From Diplosphaera chodatii (Eukaryota > Chlorophyta > Trebouxiophyceae > Prasiolales > Stichococcaceae): a stretch of 64,000 bases of DNA. Position numbers and translations under genes: made by a program. Within the stretch, counting starts at the first letter, position 1, and each line of letters starts with the position of its first letter. Where the stretch lies: contig JAALGY010000033.1 of the NCBI GenBank assembly GCA_032358165.1, positions 372,001-436,000 of the forward strand, read 5' to 3'. Positions 59,712 to 64,000 of the stretch are shown in pieces. The notes beneath the pieces are model-generated. The model worked only from the letters and a program-made list of their open reading frames with translations. It ran no database searches and was not told where the DNA came from.

Positions 59712-61624
59712 ATGGCAGCAATCACGCTGTACCATGTGGTGCCCGCCCGCAGCTGCAGGCCGCTGTGGCTCATCAATGTAAGCAACCACAGCTGCGCAAT
59801 CCCCGGTGCAGAGTACCAGATGTGAAGGCATTAGCGCACGCCCGCACAGCTGCTGAACCTGCATACTGGTCGCCTGTGCAAACCCGCTTGCTCAACATCC
59901 TGTGAAGGCCTGCATGTCCTCAACCAACATGATCTCGGCGTTGGATGAGCGCATGCAGGAACTCGGGCTCCCAGTCAAGCTGATCGAGAAGGACTTCCTG
60001 AAGGACCCCTCCGTGCTTGAGACGGACGAGTTCAGGGGCGTCAATCCAGCCGGGCAGTGCGTATGTATGTGTTGCACGCTGCAAAGGCTGCTGTCACAGT
60101 ACCCTTGATGACTGCCCCTGAGCATTGGCAAGCAACGCAAGAGGAACGGCGGACCTTCTCTGATGTCAACCCCTGCATGCAATTGCTGCCCACTGGGCCG
60201 CTGCTGCTCCGGTGTTCAGAAGGTGCCAACCTCACCTCGAACTGTCTCGCGGAACATGACAGGTCATGTGCTGCTGCTGCAGGCTGCCGGCCCTCCGCCA
60301 GGGTGATGCCATCATGTTCGAGTCGACCGCCTGCCTGCTGTGGTTGCTGGAGCAGCACGGTGAGCCTTCACACCAGCATGTCATTGGCGCCGCCAGAGCC
60401 ACGCGGCTCTGTTCCTGCGGGCAGCTGCTGAAGCCACTTCATACTCCCATCGCTGGTCGGCAGTCTTCGTTGGTCGTTCAACACCGATGTGCATCACCGA
60501 TGCACATGATGTTGCTCGTCTGGCACAAAGCTGCATTTGCCGGCTTCCTTGCTGCATGTCCAACTTCGCCATTTGCCGGCATGATGTCCCCAGTGCCGCC
60601 AGACCTCAAGGCGTCAGGAATCGCATGCCGCCAGCGCTGCGCAGTTCGTTCGTTCACACGGGCTGCCACCATCTGCGGACGATGCATGTCGCCAGCGGGG
60701 TTTCAGGAATGTGACGCCCTGTGCAGGCAACGGCAAGTTTGAGCCGCCAATGTCGGATGCCGTCGCCCGCGCGGCCTTCCTGCAGTGGACTGTCGTAGCG
60801 GAGACCGGACTGGCCGCCGGACTCGTGGACGTCTTCTGCCACACCACCCGTCTGCCGGGGCAGCAGCGCAAGCCGCAAGTTGCTGAGCGCGGGAAGGACT
60901 TGTGAGTGCCCGCCTGCGGTTGATCTGACCACCAACATCAATGCCAGCGCAGGATTCTATCTGCGGCATGGCAGGGCGCTTGTGATGTCTTTGTCATATA
61001 TCGAGTCGGTATTTCTGCCGGATGCTTTGATGGCCTTTGGGGATGCGTTTTTTGATGTGAGCGCAGAGATGTGTCATGTTCACTGCAGTGCACTGAAGCA
61101 GTTCGACATCCTGGAGGAGACGCTGGCTGATGGCCGTCCATACCTGGTGAACAATGAGTTCTCGGTCGCCGGCATCTCTGTCGGATACGCTACCTACTTC
61201 CTGAAGATGTTGCAGGCAAGCGGCGACCTACTGTTGGCTCCGGACACACGTCCAGGAGCCCTTTCACCGTTGCCATTTTTTCGTGCTTGTACTGGCTCGG
61301 GCCTCGAATTGCACCTTGCACTGCGGCTTATGTAACAGCACTCCAAGATTCTATTCTGTCCTAGCACAGCTGCCGGCGCTTATCTAAGGTGTTCGAACCA
61401 GTTTCCATGCTCGACTCAGGCCTAGGGTGACAAGCCCAACAGTGTGTTGTCTTGTGTGGGCATGTGTTGAACACTGCTCTCGCAGTGTTTGACGTCGATC
61501 GATTACAGTTGACAGTGCTGGGCTGTGACTGCAGCTGGACGATGAGGCGCGCTTCCCCAACGTGCGCAAGTACACCAAGCGCCTCTCGGCGCGCCCCGCC
61601 TTCCAGAAGACGTTCGGCTCCTGA
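59712..61624 (+). CDS. Glutathione S-transferase-like protein 1
   Basis: Soluble GST fold, expected to conjugate glutathione to electrophiles or bind ligands. Six exons give 210 aa: 59712-59777, 59959-60056, 60283-60359, 60727-60901, 61089-61215 and 61535-61624. The thioredoxin-like N-domain has ITLYHVVPARSCRPLWLINE, LGLPVKLIEKDF, FRGVNPAGQLPALRQGDAIM and the glutathione-binding ES motif in FESTACLLWLLEQHG. The helical C-domain has FLQWTVVAETGLAAGLVDVF, TLADGRPYLVNNEFSVAGIS (the N-capping-box region) and FPNVRKYTKRLSARPAFQKT. Ser in PARSC could be the catalytic residue (inference). The last intron uses a GC donor (AG/GCAAGC at 61216-61217). Reading through instead would give an unrelated tail ending LHLALRLM. 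It lies in tandem with a second GST. Confidence 0.92.
61216..61534 (+). other. GC-AG intron in GST-like gene 1
   Basis: The exon ends LKMLQ at CAG 61215. The intron begins GCAAGC and ends gactgcag, and the next exon gives LDDEARFPNVRKY. The junction restores the conserved GST C-terminus, and the homologous position in GST 2 reads LLDDTRFPNL. Confidence 0.75.
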
Positions 61625-62375
61625 GGAAGCGGGCACGGAAGCCGGAAGCAACTAGACTGCTACAGGCACGCCTGCGCCGATAGTAAGCACAGCAGGGCGG
61701 AGGCCGCCTGGGGCGCGCGGGCGGGCAGAGCGTTCCAAGGACTGCAGCGTCACCATAATTGGTTGGGTGCATTGCATGTCAGGTGCCGTCAACACACGCT
61801 GGTAGCCAGAGCGCTGCAAGCTGGGCATGCATGGAGCTCTGAGACCCCAGTTCTGCCTGTTCGATGATCGCTGTTGAGCGCTTCAGGGTCTGCTACGCCG
61901 CATGTTACATCACTGCAAACCAAGCAGACCGTTTGCAGTCCGTTTGAGCAGTCTGAAGCGATAGCCCCTGAATTGCAAGCCATGGCTGTTGTGCATTTAA
62001 GAGGGATGAGTTCATGTGGCCAAGGGGGACGACATCGCCAGCGTCATGAGTCTCGGAGGAGCCAATGCCATGTTCTAGCGACCTGACAGTATGTCTGGTT
62101 GTCCGCTTGTGAATGGCAACAGTTGTGCTCATATCAAGTCGCCTGTAACGCAGACACACGCTTCATTTTGGTGCCGCACACCGTGACTCATTGCAAGAAG
62201 TTCTGTGCGATGATCCTAACATGGCAACCAGCTTAAGCGGCTACAGCCAGTTCCACGAGGGCACATGGACTGCAGGCGATCCAGAAGCCCAGCAAAAATG
62301 TGACAAGGTGCAAACCTGCAAGTCATGATCAGCATCGCTGCATGGCCACCCTGGCGCGAAGCACCGCATCAGGTG
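61625..62375. other. Spacer between tandem GST genes
   Basis: About 750 bp carrying the GST 1 3' region and GST 2 promoter. Several ATGs precede the chosen GST 2 start, including one in frame at 62325, but no conserved coding is visible upstream. No repeat or RNA gene is recognised. Confidence 0.4.
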
Positions 62376-63952
62376 ATGAGCTCTGCCGCCGCGCAGGGCT
62401 TGCTCGAGGAGGCCCGGGGGCTGACGCTGTACCACTGCGTTCCCACACGTTCAGCCCGAGTGGTCTGGCTGCTCGAGGTGGGGTGCTGCTCAATATGTAA
62501 TCCTGCACATGTTTGCGCGGGGATGGGTTGGTTGGGATGCTTGGACAGCATGTCCATGTGATGCACATGCATGGAGTACGCTGCTTGGCGTCGTTGCAGG
62601 AGCTTGGCGATGTGCCGGTTACGATCAAGGAGGTGAAGTTTCGGCAGAGGTGCGGCCCGCCAGGCTCTGGCCTGGCAAATCACGACCACTGTGTGTGCAC
62701 CCCTAAAGGTCTCAGCGTGACATCAAAACGCAGGTGTGGCTCTTGCAGGTTCCTGAAGAGCGCCGAGTACCTGAGGCTGCACCCGCTGGGCAAGCTGCCG
62801 GTGCTGACGGATGGCCGGGGGCTGCTGCTGCACGAGAGCGGCGCCATCCTGCTGCACCTCCTGGAGCGCTTCGGTGCGTGGTCACATGTTCGTGTCATGA
62901 CCTGGCTGCATTGCGCTTCATTCTTGCGTGTAGCCCTCCACACCCTCAGTCCCGGAAGCAGAGCAGCGCCACTTGGTGAGTGGGGGTGCCTGGTGTGATC
63001 GACACCATTGCGCACCTCCTGCTGCAGGAGCACACGACAAAGCACGTGTTGGAGCCTCTTGTCGAGACGGCGATGCGAACTTGCTTGCTGTGCTGCTCTG
63101 TCTACAGGCCGCGGCCGGCTGCAGCCGCCACACTCTGATGCCGCGGGGCGCGCCGCGCTGCTGGGCTGGTGCTTCCGTGCGGAGACGGAGCTGTGCATCC
63201 CGCTGCAGGACTACATGCTGCACCGCTTCCTGCTGCCGGCGGCGGGCCGCAAGCCCGACATCGCCGCCGCCGGCCTGCAGAGGTGACGGCTGGCGGTGAT
63301 TCAGAAGAGCCTCGGAGCCTGCAGAGCAGCTGTCATGCATCAGTTCCTATGATGCGCCCTGCGGCATTGTCTCACAGTATACCAGTATGGGGCCTGATGT
63401 ATCTCAAATGGCTCTGGGACTTTCAGGCTTGTTGAGTCGCCAGTCCAGCAAGCTGCTGATGCGCAGAGTGGTACCCTGTTTGTGGCGGACGTGCTGTTGA
63501 TCACTTGGAGGCTCCTGCTGCAGGGCGATGCAGGGCTATGCAGTGCTGGAGTCGGCCCTGGCTGGCAGGGCGTGGCTGATCAATGACACCGTCTCGGCAG
63601 CAGACATCATGGTCGGCACGTCCGTGCGCTACCTGCACAGCCTGCGGCTGCTGGACGATACTAGGTGGGTGCATTGGCTGGCGGCAGTCTTCGAGAGCAT
63701 TTGTGAAGCTGCACAGCTCGCAAAGAGGGTTGCCTACCTGCGACGGAAGTTGTGTGACGGATGCCTCCTTGCTGATGCTAGACTTTCAACCACTGCAGGT
63801 TTCCAAACCTCGCGGCGTACCTGCAGCGCATCCAGCGGCGCGCAGCATATCAGATGGCGTACACCATCGGTGGCAGGAAGGGAGTGCATGGCAGCAGTGG
63901 GCAGCTGCTTCACAACGGCAGCGCTCATGGCGGCGTAATCAGCAGGCTGTGA
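62376..63952 (+). CDS. Glutathione S-transferase-like protein 2
   Basis: Tandem paralogue of the preceding gene. Six exons give 248 aa: 62376-62477, 62600-62649, 62749-62873, 63108-63282, 63524-63664 and 63799-63952. The N-domain has LTLYHCVPTRSARVVWLLEE, LGDVPVTIKEVKF, LRLHPLGKLPVLTDGRGLLL and the glutathione-binding ES in HESGAILLHLLERFG. The C-domain has LLGWCFRAETELCIPLQDYM, LESALAGRAWLINDTVSAAD (capping box) and FPNLAAYLQRIQRRAAYQMA. It has a Gly/Ser/His-rich C-terminal extension after the GST fold that its neighbour lacks. Its first intron position matches GST 1, and the fourth exon is 175 nt with the same phases in both genes. The start at 62376 (MSSAAAQGLLEEARG) is chosen as the ATG nearest the fold; 62325 is an in-frame alternative. 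Confidence 0.9.
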
Positions 63953-64000
63953 CGCCGGCAGTGCCTCCAGCCACACTGGAAGTGCACGGTGCCCGCAGCT

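Noticed and set aside
1..64000. CRISPR arrays, prophage, transposons and bacterial-style defence operons
   Set aside because: I saw no regularly spaced repeats, transposase-like proteins, terminal inverted repeats or clustered intronless genes; the only direct repeats are the three local ones listed.

Overview
The window looks like nuclear DNA of a GC-rich, very intron-dense green alga, most like a trebouxiophyte or other chlorophyte (inference). Genes are split into many short exons, often 40-180 bp. Almost all introns run from GTGxGx-type donors to tgcag/cag acceptors. The proteins are plant/algal in type: a chloroplast MurE-like ligase, plant-type cytidine deaminase, NECAP, eRF1, GPI transamidase GAA1, NDC80 and THADA. 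I saw no prokaryotic operons, CRISPR array, phage or transposase. I recognised no tRNA or rRNA gene by eye.

Layout, left to right. 252-1575 (+): 3' part of an unrecognised leucine-rich-repeat-like protein. 2219-8090 (-): divergent MurE-family protein with a putative plastid transit peptide and acidic N-terminal extension. 8681-12561 (+): AAAP-type amino-acid transporter. 12867-16947 (-): GAA1/GPAA1. 17533-22185 (+): NDC80/HEC1. 22577-23947 (-): small beta-carbonic anhydrase. 24850-27725 (-): NECAP. 28538-30676 (+): cytidine deaminase. 31788-34608 (-): sorbitol dehydrogenase-like MDR enzyme with a mitochondrial-type presequence. 36350-39900 (-): eRF1. 40465-42520 (-): METTL22-like methyltransferase. 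42698 to about 43599 (-): small membrane protein, possibly HIG1-like. 43736-59051 (+): a very large THADA/Trm732 (DUF2428) gene. 59712-61624 and 62376-63952 (+): tandem glutathione S-transferase-like genes.

These are mostly housekeeping genes and do not form a pathway or operon. Most neighbours are divergent or convergent pairs sharing 0.1-1 kb spacers; only the two GSTs look like a local family. I rebuilt exons by requiring splice sites, phase continuity and family similarity. For ten genes (AAAP transporter, GAA1, NDC80, carbonic anhydrase, cytidine deaminase, sorbitol dehydrogenase, eRF1, METTL22 and both GSTs) the exon sum is an exact multiple of three ending in a stop. The MurE-like N-terminus, the NECAP 3' end, most outer THADA exons and the HIG1-like 5' end remain approximate.

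The most interesting signals are: a MurE homologue with several active-site residues replaced; a 56-bp tandem copy of an eRF1 exon end plus splice donor; several GC-AG introns, two of them phase-forced; an NDC80 tail with four regularly spaced Aurora-type R-x-[ST]-[LM] sites; a 21-nt micro-exon carrying the zinc-ligand cysteine of the carbonic anhydrase; and a possible one-base frame change at the NECAP C-terminus.
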